Origin: Ailurus styani
Taxonomy: Eukaryota > Chordata > Mammalia > Carnivora > Ailuridae
Assembly (NCBI GenBank): GCA_002007465.1
Contig: LNAC01000731.1
Coordinates: 466,267 to 530,266 of the forward strand
DNA length: 64,000 bases
Direction: 5' to 3'
In this document: piece by piece, positions 45,735 to 58,869 of the stretch
Layout: each line of letters begins with the position of its first letter
How positions within the stretch are numbered: the first letter of the stretch is position 1
Position numbers and translations under genes: made by a program
Notes under the pieces: generated by a model
Told to the model about the DNA's origin: nothing
The model's database searches: none
What the model saw: the letters and a program-made list of their open reading frames with translations, nothing else

Positions 45735-46799
45735 TCTATTCTATTTCTTGCAATCCATTCTTCTCATCTTGGTCTGATCAGTATCCCTAAGCCACAACTT
45801 CATTCACATCATTATCTTTTTTCGGGAACAAGTTATGATTCCTAATTGCCCATCAGGTCAAGTCCCAAATCTAATCCCTGTTAACTCAAGTTTCTTTAGA
45901 ATATGGGCTTTATTCATTGCCCAGTATAATTGTCCACTATTCACCAATATGAATCCTTTGCTCTAGTCAGGTGAATGGCTGGACAAAACCTGATCTCATC
46001 CAAATGAAGGGAATTTACTAGCTCATACAACTGAAAAAATGAGAGATCATTCTGGATGCAGGCAAGGATTAATCTGACATCTTAGTAATGTTACCAGGGA
46101 TCCAGGTTTACTCTGAATCTCTTCTACTCTGCTTTCAATGGTGTTCACATAGGTAAGTACTGTATCTGTACAGGGTCCAGATAATAGATCTTTGGTAACT
46201 CCAGCATCTCTCCACTATACATATGTTATTTGGTTTTAAATGGCTAAAGGATTTGAATATTCATAAGATACTATCCAGTAAAAGAAAAAATCTGTTTTCC
46301 AGCATTCCCAGAAAATACACAGAAGTTTACTCTGTTATGATCCCTTCAGTCTCTACTTTAAATTAATTACTAGGCCCAGAGGAATAAAATGCAGTAATTC
46401 ATTTAGGCTTGGGTTACATGCCTGTCCCTAAGGCAGTCCCTAGTGCCAGGAGGATAGAATATACTGATTGACTTAAAAGGCAGTTATGATGCACACCTGG
46501 AGCTAGAGTCGACTCTGCCTAAAGCACTTGGCTGAGAGTTGCAGATGGAATGGTTTCCCAAACAAGAATTCAGTGCTGTTGCCAGGAGAAAGGAGATAAA
46601 GATTTTTTGGAGGCAGTCAGCAAATGTGTGCAGTTTCCCTCTCTTTCTCTTCAACAATTCAAATCTTATCTTTCTTTGTTGTTTAACTTAATTTTGTTCA
46701 CTGTCTCATACCAATCTCTGTAGCCATATAGCATGTACCATATCATGTACTCTACTTGGGCTATACTGTTTTGGTACTTATATATATATTTAGAACTTG
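45735..46799. other. Unique sequence, ~1.1 kb
   Basis: No family assigned. 45990-46210 vaguely recalls an old interspersed repeat ('gaatttactagctcatac'), but I cannot name it. Confidence 0.4.
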
Positions 46800-46925
46800 T
46801 GACTTCCAACAAAATTATAAGTTCATTTAGGGCACAAACTATATCTTTTTTTCTTCTGACTATGTCTTCTAACTATAGCTCCCACAGCATCTAGAACATT
46901 TCTGGGCATACAGCCAGTGTATACA
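46800..46925 (+). mobile_element. L2 3' end fragment
   Basis: 'tataagttcatttagggcac', 'ctcccacagcatctagaaca' and 'tctgggcatacagccagtg' parallel the L2 terminus. Confidence 0.55.
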
Positions 46926-47639
46926 AGCACTTGTTCACTTGACTTATTGACTTGTTGAGTTATATACAACGACTTTGTTCTTTCTGGTCATCCTCAAGAT
47001 TGATGCTGATTTCTCTGGTTCACTCAATCCTTTGGATCTCCACATCAATCATGAGTATGACCAAAATAAATGGATTGGCTAGACTTCATTCATTGTGCAC
47101 TTACAGATAGATACAGCCTCACTGATAAATAATACTTAACTGTATGTATCCAAATCATGCTCTATAGTTTAGGTATGTTTTTGAAGATGTATCTTTTTAC
47201 TTAGCTATCACTACTATTAAAACCATTTCTATGGAAAACATTCTCTAATAATTGGCTACATTTGAGTTACTGGTAAGTGCGTTCCATTTTTCAGTGTTTA
47301 CTTACATTAATTACTGTACCCTATTTGGTGTGCATCTGCCTTAACCTTTTTCTACTTCATCTTATTTTATTTTTCATGTCTCATAATCAAACTTCTGGAA
47401 AACAGCATTAACCATATTGAGTGCAGTTCATCTTGTACAAATAATTCACTATTAGCTGAATTTCCCCTAAGTGGAACACTGAACTTTTTCCAAATCCATG
47501 GGACTTTTATTTTCTTATTTGAAAAGTTAAATGGATCCCAATGAGTTGTCTTGTCCTATCTTTTTAAGATTAAATTTCTAAAAGCTAGTGAAAAGATGAT
47601 GTGGTTAATTAAATACTAATGGTTGATTATTTTTCCAAG
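46926..47639. other. Unique sequence
   Basis: Nothing recognised. Confidence 0.45.
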
Positions 47640-47830
47640 TAGGGTAATAGAGGGTATAAGATTTGGAATCAGAAGACCTGAACTACAGTCCCAATTGTGC
47701 CCTTTAACTACATTATCTTAGTGAGTTCACTTATCATTTTGTACATTTAGGTTTCCTCCTAAGTAAAATGGAGAAAGTTATCTCTACCAAACTTTCAAGT
47801 GCTTCTGCAAAACTTAGTGGCTATAGCTAC
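47640..47830 (+). mobile_element. MIR SINE
   Basis: 'tttggaatcagaagacctga', 'ctacagtcccaattgtgccc', 'aggtttcctcctaagtaaaatgg' in outline. The order and spacing fit MIR. Confidence 0.75.
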
Positions 47831-47859
47831 AGCAAAGGAAGTTTGGAAAATGACTTTTT

Positions 47860-48245
47860 AAAAAAGTATGATTAATTATGTCATCCCATGCAATGGCTTC
47901 TTATTGAGCTAAAGAGCATTATTATGCCAAATAGGCCCTGCATGATCTGGTTGCAGTCTCTTCATTGGTATTTTCCTCCTAATTCCCTACCTACACTCTA
48001 GCTACATTCTTCCTCAGTCACTACTAGATCTGAAGTTTTCAAGTTTTTCATGCTTCTAAAAATTTGCAGAAGTAAACCATTCTTCTTAAAGTGGTGTTTC
48101 CCTCCATTCTCCACCTATTATGATTCCTACTCATTCTTCTAGTTGCAAGAAGTTTCACGTATTCATGAAAGCAGAGATTAAGTCTGTGTTGTTCACTGCT
48201 ATATTAGGTGTTTGGTAAATATTATTGACTGCCTGACTGAATGAA
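47860..48245 (+). mobile_element. L2 3' region, plus
   Basis: 'gtcatcccatgcaatggctt', 'aggccctgcatgatctggtt', 'cctacctacactctagctac', 'gtttggtaaatattattgac' and 'tgactgaatgaatgac' give a long, ordered L2 match. Confidence 0.8.
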
Positions 48246-48890
<645 letters not shown>

Positions 48891-50292
48891 ATAGAACAAA
48901 TCAATAAGAGAAGAGAGAACCACATGGTCCTCTCAACTGATGCAGAAAAAGCATTTGACAAAATACAGCATCCGTCCCTGATTAAAACTCTTCAAAGTAT
49001 AGTGGTAGAAGGAACATTTCTCAACTTCATAAAATCTGTTAAAAACCCATAACGAATATCATTCTCAGTGGGGAAAAGCTGACAGCCTTCCCATTAAGAT
49101 CAGGAACACGACAAGGATGACCACTCTCACCACTGTTGTTCAACATAGTACTAGAAGTCCTAGCAACAGCAATCAGACAACAAAAAGAAATAAAAGGTAT
49201 TCAAATTGGCAAAGAAGAAGTCAAACTCTTCACGGGTGACATGATACTTTATATGGAAAACCCAAAAGACTCCACCCCCAAACTACTAGAACTTATACAG
49301 CAATTCAGTAATGTGGCAGGATACAAAATCAATCCACAGAAATCAGTTGCTTTCTTATACCCTAGCAATGAAAATATAGAAAGGTAAATTAGAGAATTGA
49401 TTCCATTTACTATAGCACCAAGAACCATAAGATACCTTGGAATAAACCCAACCAAAGAGGTAAAGGATGTGTACTCAAGGAACTACAGACCACTCATGAA
49501 AGAAATCGAAGAAGATACAAAAAGATAGAAAAGCATTTCATGCTTGTGGATTGGAAGAATAAACATTAAAATATCTATACTGCCCAGAGCAATCTATACT
49601 TTCAATGCCATCCCGATCAAAATTCCACCGGCATTTTTCAAAGTTCTGGAACAAACAATAAGAAAATTTGTATGGAACCAGAAAAGACCCTGAATCGCTA
49701 AGGAAATGTTGAAAAAGAAAAAGAGCTGGGGGCATCATGTTGCCTGATTTCAAACTTTACTACAAAGCTGTGATCACCAAGACAGCATGGTACTGGCACA
49801 AAAACAGCCACATAGACGAATGGAACAGAGTGGAGAGTCCAGATATGACCCTCAACTTTATGGTCAAATAATCTTCGACAAAACAGGAAAAAATTTCCAG
49901 TGGGAAAAAGTCTCTTCAATAAATGGTGCTGGGAAAATTATACAGCTATGTATAGAAGAATGAAACTTGACCATTCTCTCACACGATACACAAAGATAAA
50001 CTCGAAATGGATGAAAGCCCTCAACGTGAGGCAGGAATCTATCAAAATCCTAGAGGAGAACATAGGCAGTAACCTCTTTGACATCAGCCACAGCAACTTC
50101 TTTCAAGACATGTCTCCAAAGGCAAAGGAAACAAAAGTGAAAATGAACTTTTGGGACTTCATCAAGATAAAAAGCTTCTGTACAGCAAAGGAAACAGTCA
50201 ACAAAACAAAGAGGCAACCCACGGAATGGGAGAAGATATTCGCAAATGACAATACAAGGGGCTGATATCCAAGATCTATAAAGAACTCCTCA

Positions 50293-50462
50293 GGGTGCCT
50301 GGGTGGCTCAGTGGGTTAAGCCTCTGCCTTCAGCTCAGGTCATGATCTCAGGGTCCTGGGATCAAGCCCTCTGTTGGGCTGCCTGCTCAGCAGGGAGCCT
50401 GATTCCCCCACTCTCTCTGTCTGCCTTTCTGCCTACTTGTGATCTCTCCTCTCTCTCTCTGA

Positions 50463-50501
<39 letters not shown>

Positions 50502-50512
50502 AACCTTTTAAA
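50293..50512 (+). mobile_element. Carnivore SINE, plus, with (AAAT)n tail
   Basis: TSD aaagaactcctca (50280-50292) and aaagaacttgtca (50513-50525) in L1 ORF2. The tail has ten or so AAAT units (50462-50502). Confidence 0.96.
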
Positions 50513-51172
50513 AAAGAACTTGTCAAGCTCAATGCCCCAAAAATAATCATGTCAAAAAATGGGTAGAAGACATGAACAGACACTTTTCCAAAGAAGACAT
50601 ACAAATGGCCAACAGACACATGAAAAAAGGTTTATCATCACTAGCCATCAGGGAAACTCAAATCAAAACCACACTGAGATACCATCTTACACCAGTTAGA
50701 ATGGCCAAAATCAACAAGACAGAAAACAACAAGTGTTGGAGAAGATGTGGAGAAAGGGGAACCCTCTTTCACTGTTGGTGGAAATGCAAGTTGGTGCAGC
50801 CACTTTGGAAAACAGTGTGGAGATGCCTCAAAAAAATAAAAATAGAGCTACCCTATGACCCTGCAATTGCACTACTGGGTATTTACCCCAAAGATACAGA
50901 TGTAGTAAAAAGAAGGGCCATATGTACCCCAATGTTCATAACAGCAATGTCCACAATCGCCAAACTGTGGAAAGAGCTGAGATTCAACAGATGAATGGAT
51001 AAAGAAGATGTGGTCCATATATACAATGGAATATTACTCAGCCATCAGAAAGGATGAATACCCAACTTTTGTATCAACATGGGCAGGTCTGGAGGAGATT
51101 ATGCTGAGTGAAATAAGTCAAGCAGAGAAAGTTAATTATCATATGGTTTCACTTACTTGTGGAACATAAGGA

Positions 51173-51226
51173 ATAAAATGGAGGACTCTATGGGAAGGGA
51201 TAAAATGGGGGACTCTATGGGAAGGG
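51173..51226 (+). repeat. 27-bp tandem duplication in L1 3'UTR
   Basis: Unit 'ataaaatggrggactctatgggaaggg' occurs twice (period 27; 'gactctatgg' at 51184 and 51211), one mismatch. Not present in the sister L1 at 23204-24397. Confidence 0.9.
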
Positions 51227-51450
51227 AAGGAAAAGTGAATTGGGGTAAATCGGAAGGGGAGACAAACCACGAGTGCCTGTGGACTCTGAGAATCAAACTG
51301 ACGGTTATGGAGAGGAGGGGGGAGAGGGGATGGGTGAACCTGGTGTTGGGTATTAAGGAGGGCACATATTGCATGGAGCACTGGGTGTGGTCCATAAACA
51401 ATGAACATTGGAAAAATAAAATAAAAAAAGAAATAAAAAAAGAAAAGAAA

Positions 51451-51778
51451 ATGTCAATAAAATATCCAAAAAAATAGAAAAAGATTTACAGATTTATATA
51501 GGTTAATAAAAAAAAAGCCTATAAACACAGAATGAGGAATCCACTTCTGAAGGCTAGTACAGAGTAATCTCTGTTGTTTGGAGAATATAAGTTAACCAAG
51601 AATTATATTAATTCTTACTTAATATATTATATATTAACTAGTATATTATATTTGGGAAATATAAGTTAACTAAGAAAAAATTTCTGCTTTCTAATTCCAT
51701 ACTTTTACCCATCAGATATTTCTTATCAGTTTCAATTTTTTAAAAAAAATACTTAATACAAATATTGCATGCATATTC
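51451..51778. other. Unique AT-rich sequence
   Basis: Nothing recognised. 'atataagttaac-aag' occurs twice (about 51585 and 51660). Confidence 0.45.
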
Positions 51779-52675
51779 TGGGTAGAAGACGTGAATAGAC
51801 ATTTTTCCAAAGAAGACATCCAGATGGCTAACAGACACATGAAAAGATGCTCCACATCACTCATCGTCAGGGAAATGCAAATCAAAACTACAATGAGATA
51901 CCAGCTCACACCTGTCTGAATGGCTAAAAATCAATAACACAAGAAACAACAGGGTTTGTCAAGGATGTGGAGAAAGGGGAACCCCCTTACACTGTTGGTG
52001 GGAATGCAAACTGGTGCAGCCACCATGGAAAACAGTATGGAAGTTCCTCAAAAAGTTAAAAATAAAGCTACCCTATGATCCAGCAATTGCACTACTAGTT
52101 ATTTACCCAAAGAATACAAAAATATTAATTCCAAGGGATATGTGCACCCCAACTTTTATAGCAGCATTATCTACAATAGCCAGATTATGAAAATAGCCCA
52201 CGGGTCCACTGACTGATGAGTGGATAAAAGAGATGTGGTATTTATACATAACAGAATATTACTCAGCCATCGAGAAGAATGAAATCTTGCCATTTTCAAC
52301 AATGTGGATAGAGCTAGAGAGTATTATGCTAAGCAAAATAAGTCAGTAGAGAAAGAAAATATCATAGGATTTCACTCATGTGAAATTTAAGAAACAAAGC
52401 AAACAACAAAGGGAAAAAAGAGGTCATGAAGCCGACTCTTAACTATAGAGAAAAACTGATGGTTACCAGAGGGGAAAGGTGTGAGGGATGGGTTAAATAT
52501 GTGATGGACATTAAGGACTACACTTGCCGTGATGAGTACCAGGTGTTGTATGGAAGTGTTGAATTGTTATATTGTATACCTGAAACTAATATTACACTGT
52601 ATGTTAATTACCTGGAATTTAAATAAAACCTTAAAAAACCTATCTATTAAACAAAATAAAAACAAAAAAACAAAA
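51779..52675 (+). mobile_element. L1 3' end, plus, 5'-truncated
   Basis: 'gggtagaagacgtgaataga', 'aagaagacatccagatggct', 'tgttggtgggaatgcaaact', 'gtattatgctaagcaaaata' and 'gaactaa'-type 3'UTR 'tatacctgaaactaatatta', ending in an A-rich tail. A different, older subfamily than the 48529 copy. Confidence 0.88.
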
Positions 52676-52861
52676 AATCCACAAATTTGCACATTCATGA
52701 AAGAAAAAATATGGAGAAATGTAGATAGAAAAAATAAAATAGCATCACCTATAAAAACCACCACCAGACTCTGTTTACATGATGGTATTTAATCAACTGG
52801 ACATTTCAGTAAATATATACACATGTACTAGTCACAAAATGGGATCATGTTATACATAGTT

Positions 52862-53040
52862 ATTTGCAATATGCTTTTTAAAATTGTGATAAAATATACA
52901 TAACACAAAATTTGCCGTATTAGCCATTTTTAAATATACAATTCAGTTGTATTAGGTACATTCACAATTCCCAGAACTTTGTCATCATCCCCAACAGAAA
53001 CTCTATACCTGTTATGCAATAGTTCTCCATTCCCCTCTCT
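52862..53040 (-). mobile_element. Ancient L1 3' end, minus
   Basis: 'aattgtgataaaatatacat', 'caaaatttgccgtattagcc', 'atacaattcagttgtattagg' in outline: the antisense of a common old mammalian L1 3' end. Confidence 0.75.
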
Positions 53041-53053
53041 AAAGGAAATAAAA

Positions 53054-53359
53054 TTGTGGAACATAAGGAATATTGTGGAGGACATTAGGAGAAGTTAAAA
53101 AAGAAGGGGGAGAAATCGGAGTGGGAGAGGAACCATGAGACTATGGGCTTCGGGAAACAAATGGAGAGTTTTAGAGGGGAGGGGGTGGGAGATGGGTGAG
53201 CCTGGTGATGGGTATTAAGAAGAGCATGTATTCCATGGAGCACTGGGTGTTACACACAAACAATTACTAATGGAACACTACATCAAAAACAAATGATATA
53301 CTTTATGGTGACTAACAATACAAAACAATAAAAATAAAAACTAAATATTTAAAAAAAAT
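53054..53359 (+). mobile_element. L1 3' end, plus, 5'-truncated, ~305 bp
   Basis: TSD aaaggaaataaaa at 53041-53053 and 53360-53372. The body runs from 'ttgtggaacataaggaat' through 'gggtgttacacacaaacaat' to an A-rich tail. Confidence 0.94.
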
Positions 53360-53372
53360 AAAGGAAATAAAA

Positions 53373-53553
53373 ATGATGCCTTGTAAACACATGGAAATAT
53401 ATCAAACACACTTATAAAGGAAATGTAAACTAAATAACTGTGAGATAACATTTTTCCCCTATCAGATTGGTAAAGGTCAGAAAGTTTATAAACACTCTTT
53501 GTTGAGAACTGTCAGAGGAATCAGGCAGTCTCATGCATTGTTGGTATGAGTTT
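53373..53553 (+). mobile_element. Ancient L1 ORF2, plus (first part)
   Basis: 'cccctatcagattggtaaag', 'gtcagaggaatcaggcagtc' and 'catgcattgttggtatgag' match an old L1 ORF2. It seems to continue at 54214. Confidence 0.6.
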
Positions 53554-53567
53554 AAAGTGGTATTCCC

Positions 53568-53761
53568 GGGCGCCTGGGTGGCTCAGTGGGTTAAAGCCTC
53601 TGCCTTTGGCTTAGGTCATGATCTCAGGGTCCTGGGATCGAGGCCCACTTCGGGCTCCCTGCTCAGCGGGGAGCCTGCTTCCTCCTCTCTCTGCCTGCCT
53701 CTCTGCCTACTTGTGATCTCTCTCTGTCAAATAAATAAAAATAAAAAATCTTAAAAAAAAT
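53568..53761 (+). mobile_element. Carnivore SINE, plus, very young
   Basis: Exact 14-base TSD aaagtggtattccc at 53554-53567 and 53762-53775. Nearly consensus body. Confidence 0.98.
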
Positions 53762-53775
53762 AAAGTGGTATTCCC

Positions 53776-54213
53776 TAAGTGAAATAAGTCAGAGAAAGAC
53801 AAATACTGTATGATTTCACTTATACTTGGAATCCAAAAATAAAAAATAAAAAATGAATTCATAGAAACAGAACAGATTGTTGGTTACCAGAGGTAGGGAT
53901 TGAGATATGGGGGATATAAGTGAGCATGGTCAAATGGTATAAACTTCTGGTTATAAAATAAGTCCTGGGGATGTGATGTATGTCATGGTGACTCTAGTTA
54001 ATAATACTGTGGTGTATATTTGAAAGTTGCAAGATAGTAGATCTTAAAATTTCTCATCACAAGAAAAACATGTAACTATGCGAGATGATGGATGTTAGAG
54101 TTATTGTGGTAATCATTTCACAGTATATACATACATCAAATCATGTTACATGCTTTAATCTTATACAATGTTATATGTCAACAATATCCTAATAAAACTG
54201 GAAAAAAACACAT
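53776..54213 (+). mobile_element. L1 3' end, plus
   Basis: 'taagtgaaataagtcagaga', 'gattgttggttaccagaggt', 'gtcatggtgactctagttaa' and 'atcctaataaaactggaaaa' run to the 3' end. Confidence 0.88.
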
Positions 54214-54660
54214 TGGGACATCTTTAATGGAGGGAATTTTGAAAATAACATATCAAAAATAAAAAGGGACAAACCATTTGACTTGGAAATTCCACTCCTA
54301 ACTATTTATCCTACAAATACAGTCACATTTGAATGGAATAATTATTGCAGCCTTGTTTGTACTTGTAAAATTTTGGAAACAGCCACCACAGAGAACTAGT
54401 TAAATTATGGTACATCTATATAATGGAACACCATGCAGTTACTAAAAAGAGTGTGGCAGCTCAATATGTAGTTATATGGATAGATATCCAGGATATGTTT
54501 TAGGTGAAAAAAAGCAAGATGCAGAGTAGTGTGGTATGATACCATTTGTGTGGGGTGAAAGGAATCAATAAATATAAAATCTTTGAAAGTACAGAGGTGA
54601 TCTCTGAAAAGATACATAAGAAACTGGTATTACTCCAGGGAGGTTGCAGTACACGGGAGA
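54214..54660 (+). mobile_element. Ancient L1, plus (second part)
   Basis: 'ttgacttggaaattccactcc', 'tttatcctacaaatacagtc', 'aattatggtacatctatata' and 'gatatccaggatatgttttag' follow old L1 order after the insertion. Confidence 0.65.
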
Positions 54661-54934
54661 AGGAAGACTTAGTAAGTTATCTCTACATTATTCATTGAAT
54701 AATCTACCTATCACTACTGGCCATGGTTCATACAAGATACTGCTTCTGCACACATTAAATATTTATATATTCTCAGCTCTGGGCTGGACTTTCTATTGTA
54801 TTCTATGGATTTACCACTCTAATACCTCACCAGCACAACACTGTTTCAATTAGTCATATTTAAATTTTAACACTAAAAACATAACTGCTATGGCAAATTT
54901 CCCTTCTCTCTCTCTCTTATTTTTTGCTTGTTAA
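54661..54934. other. Unique sequence
   Basis: Nothing recognised. Confidence 0.4.
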
Positions 54935-55027
54935 GTTTTTTATTTCTTTCTTTGTTAACTAACATATAATGTATTATTTGTTTCAGGGGTACAGATCTGT
55001 GATTCATCAGTCTTACACAATTCACCT
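54935..55027 (-). mobile_element. Very short L1 3' end, minus
   Basis: 'ctaacatataatgtattatt', 'tcaggggtacagatctgtg' and 'cagtcttacacaattcacc' are the same antisense 3'UTR as at 35164. Only about 90 bases. Confidence 0.88.
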
Positions 55028-55164
55028 TTCTCTTTTTTTTCCCTCAAAAATGTCTTCACTATTTCATTATGCTTCCTTTTTTCTGAAGGACTGAATAATC
55101 TCTTCGTTAGGAACCACTTTCCCCAATACGACTGGGATTTGATTGAAATGATTTAGAATTTATA

Positions 55165-55870
55165 CATTATTTTCCCTTTATTCATTCTATAAATGTCATA
55201 CATGCTGGGAATAAGTAAACAAATCAATCAACAAGTCAAACAAGATCATTGCTCTTCAGGAGCTTACATTTTAGTTAGTAGTGGTGGTGCAAAGATAGGT
55301 AATAAGTAAATAGATACGTAAACAGGATAAGCTCAGATAGGAATGAATGCCTGAAAACATTTTAATAAGGTAATATGGTATGAATATCTGTTTCACCAAA
55401 TGAAGAGGGATCTTTTAGATCAGGTGGCCTGGAGTGTTGACACTTAGTTTAAATGACCTGAGTGATGAGAAGGAGCTTTATGAAGATCTGGAGGATAAAT
55501 ATCCCAAGCTGAAGTTAGAAATCAAGAGTTCTATTTTGTACCTTTCAAGTTTAACATGCCTGAGATTGATTCATCAGTGAGACAATGTCAAGTAGGTAAT
55601 GAAAAAATGACTCTGGCAGTCAGGACTGGTGTCAGGGCTGGCGTCATCAATATATAAATAGTATTTGAAATTGCAGGAGAGGGTGAGTTCAGTTGGGAAG
55701 AAGAGAAGATGATTAAGGACTAACTCCTTCAGGGGTTCTGGGCAGGAGAACCCAGAGAGGGAGACTGAAAGGGATCAAGTAGTAGGTAGAAAAAAAAAAC
55801 AGGAGAAGTTTGCAGCATAAATGCCAGGAGAAGAATGTGTTTCAAGAGGGAAGGAATGGTCACATGTTTA
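55165..55870 (-). mobile_element. L2 LINE 3' region, minus, ~700 bp
   Basis: 'caggagcttacattttagtt' (55257), 'gacctgagtgatgagaagg' (55456), 'gaaatcaagagttctatttt' (55518), 'gtttaacatgcctgagattg' (55548) and 'gtgtttcaagagggaagga' (55838) give an ordered reverse-complement L2. Confidence 0.75.
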
Positions 55871-56229
55871 TACTGTTAAGTCTTTCCATTGGGAAATATA
55901 ATACATCTCTCCATTCAAGTCTACTTTTGTGTCTTTTCTGTTTCTCAGTGAAGTTTTGTGGTTTTATTCACAAAGGTCCTTAACACACTCAAAAAATATT
56001 TAGCTTTACTCTGACTAGAGAAAGTACTCACTTTGGATTTGGTCTGGATTTATTTTGTGAGAAAGTCCAGCTGCAATTTGATATTTATAGTGTTATCACT
56101 GATTGCTTGAATATCTATGCTGTACTTTTCTATTGTATGTGTGTTTTAAACAGATTTTAGCTTCTTATATTTCTAGTCAAACTTCATTGTGAATGATTTG
56201 CTCTTTGTCTTGGAATTCAGAAGATTTTT
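55871..56229. other. Unique sequence
   Basis: Nothing recognised. Confidence 0.4.
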
Positions 56230-56830
56230 ACCCATATGAATTCTTTTAAGCAGAAAATAGTTTTACTATTCAAGAAAGTAATTCATATTCATTGTACAAA
56301 CAGTACAGAAATGCATAAAGTAAAAAGTGAAAGTCTCCAGGAGTCCCACCCTTCAAAAAGAAAGTTTGTCAATTGTTTTCTGCATATCCTTCTATATTTT
56401 TATGCCTACATGCACTTATATATATATACATATTTTTCTTTAGAAAATGGGATGCTAGTTATATATTATATTCAGCATTCCTTCCCTTACAATATATGGT
56501 GAAAATCTTTCCATGGCAATATATAGAGTTCTAACTCATTCTTTTTCTTTAGCCAAATAGATATTCACTTATTGTTAACAACTTATTCCAATTATTCTAT
56601 CATTCATGCATACTCTCCATTTTCTATTTTTGTTTTTTTTTCCCTGGTACTATTTTGGAATAAGTTGAATCATGCCCTTTTACTCCTAGAAATAATACAC
56701 TGTATGTTTATTAGTAATAGGTATATTCTCTTATATAACAGTACACTTTCCAAATTCAGTAAATATAACATCGAAACAATATTTTTTCTTAATGGTTCAG
56801 CCATATCATGTTTGTGTTAATTGACCCCAA
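56230..56830 (-). mobile_element. Probable ancient L1 3'UTR, minus
   Basis: 'ttgtacaaacagtacagaaatg', 'ctgcatatccttctatattt' and 'gtgaaaatctttccatggca' resemble old L1M 3' ends. Diverged, subfamily not assigned. Confidence 0.45.
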
Positions 56831-57229
56831 CATACCTACCTCTTTTTAACATTTGCAGGTATTGCAGTTAGCTGTCATGCTATTTTTGTCTTTGATGACA
56901 TTGACAATTTCAAAGAATATAGTCGCCTTCTCTCTTTTTTAAAAAGTGGTTTCTCTTTCAGAGGGCATAGTTTCATAAGTAGATTCAGTTTATGCATTCC
57001 TAGCCAGAATGGTACTTAAGTGATGCTATGTTCTACTTAAGATGCCATATCTGGGGGCATACAATGCCCATCTGTTTTTCCGGTGATGTTACTTGTGATC
57101 ATCTAGTCAGGTGTTACATGATTTTCCACTGTGTAATTAGTATTTTCCCCTTGAAAATAATAAGCAATGCATAGGAAGATATTTCAGAACATGAAAATAT
57201 CCCTCCTCAAATGTTTCCCCTAGATTTAG
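56831..57229. other. Unique sequence
   Basis: Nothing recognised. Confidence 0.4.
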
Positions 57230-57438
57230 CATCCGTTGATGGTTCCTGCTTGGACCAATCTTTATCATAATGATTGCAAAATCATAATTTTCCAATTTCA
57301 TCACTCCCTTCACATTTACCAGTTGGCACTCAGCATTCTAGGTAAGCAAGAGACCTCCTTCCTCTCTGATTTACTTATTGATCTGTCTAATTGTTATCAG
57401 TGTGGATTCATGGTTTCTTACTTTTTAATATTTTGTTG

Positions 57439-57847
57439 GTTTTTTTTAATGATTTATTTATGAGAGAGAGCGCGAATGAGCATGGGGGGGCAGCAGAGGC
57501 AGAGGGATGGAGAAAATCTCAAGCAGACTCCCTGCTGAGCATAGAGCCAGATGCAGGGCTTGATCTTACAACTCTGAAATCATGACCTGAGCCACAGTTA
57601 AGAGTCAGATACTCGGGGCACCTGGGTGGCTCAGTGGGTTAAAGCCTCTGCCTTCAGCTTAGGTCATGATCTCAGGGTCCTGGGATCAAGCCCTGAGTTG
57701 GGCCGCCTACTCAGCAGGGAGCCTGCTTCCTCCTTTCTCTCTACCTGCCTCTCTGCCTACTTGTAATCTCTTTCTCTTTGTCAAATAAATAAATAAAATC
57801 TTAAAAAAAAAGTCAGATGCTCAATGGACTGAGCCACCCAGGCGCTC
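57439..57847 (-). mobile_element. Carnivore SINE, minus, interrupted by another SINE
   Basis: Left part 57439-57614 (tail complement, GA-rich middle, 'catgacctgagccacagtta'), right part 57809-57847 ('tggactgagccacccaggcgctc'). The two parts join exactly when the inner SINE is removed. Confidence 0.93.
57615..57808 (+). mobile_element. Carnivore SINE, plus, nested in the older SINE
   Basis: TSD agagtcagatactc (57601-57614) and aaagtcagatgctc (57809-57822). The body is close to consensus and opposite in orientation to its host. Confidence 0.96.
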
Positions 57848-58340
57848 TTTATTTTTCAGTGTTTAATAATTAATCACTCTCCCTCTTATTTCCTCTCCTT
57901 AATTTGTTCCATATTTGACCATTGGTATCTCCTTCAAGTTGGCTCCTATGTACTTTTGACATGCTTTTATCATTTCTTTAAAGCACTTCCTTACTTTCTG
58001 TCATAAAAAAATGTATATATAAGGCTCTGTTTCTACCAAATTTGCCCCATCTCTGAAATCAGCCATTTGTCCCTTGTTCCTTTTAGTACTATTTTCTTTT
58101 CAAAGACTGGATATTATTCAACTGTATGAATATAGCATAATTTATTTAAACTTTTCCTTGTGATTGGACAATTTAGGTTGACTTCAATTGTCTCATTATT
58201 ATAACTGTAGCTAGGTGCTCTGTTTGTGCCTAAAGTGGATTGTAGTTTGTAGAACCAATGTGTACTACAAAACCTTTGTTTATAGATCAAAATACATTTA
58301 AGGGGAACTATTTGCATGAGTTAATATGCATGGGGGCTTC

Positions 58341-58634
58341 AAATTTTCTTTTGTTGCCTGATGAAGGTTTTTTTGTTGTTGTTGACTACGGTAGAAGGAA
58401 GCAGAAAATAAAGATAATGGATAGGTGAATACATTTGGAAAATGCTGTACATCATTACAGACCCATGTTGAAATTATGTGGCCCCACTTTGTAAGAACAT
58501 CAAAAAAGAGAGAAAAAATTAAAAATCAAATATAGATTTTATATTTGATTAGGGAAGTCCATTCATATAGAGTGAGCAGGAAGGTGGAAGGCATAAGGAC
58601 ACATTTTATTTGTAGTTTCCAATACAGGCATATT
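58341..58634. other. Unique sequence
   Basis: Nothing recognised. Confidence 0.4.
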
Positions 58635-58647
58635 ATCATCACATTTA

Positions 58648-58856
58648 TTTATTTATTTATTTGTTTGTTTGTTTATTTATTTTTAAGATTTTATTTATTT
58701 TATTTGACAGAGAGAGATTACAAGTAGGCAGAAAGAGGAGGAAGCAGGCTCCCTGCTCAGCAGGCAGCCCGATGCGGGCCTCAATCCCAGGACCCTGAGA
58801 TCATGACCTGAGCCGAAGGCACAGGCTTTAACCCACTGAGCCACCCAGGCACCCAA
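58648..58856 (-). mobile_element. Carnivore SINE, minus, with long TTTA/TTTG tail
   Basis: TSD atcatcacattta (58635-58647) and atcaccacattta (58857-58869). The tail complement is an expanded (TTTA)n(TTTG)n tract to about 58685. Confidence 0.96.
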
Positions 58857-58869
58857 ATCACCACATTTA

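Larger units (their letters stand above)
57230..58340 (-). mobile_element. Ancient L1M-type 3'UTR, minus, holding two SINEs
   Basis: 'cacatttaccagttggcactc' (57312), 'cagtgtggattcatggtttc' (57399), 'tcaagttggctcctatgtac' (57933) and 'gaaatcagccatttgtccc' (58056) are the same old family as 30945-32470, with an ORF2-end-like block at 58085-58210. Split by 57439-57847. Confidence 0.6.
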
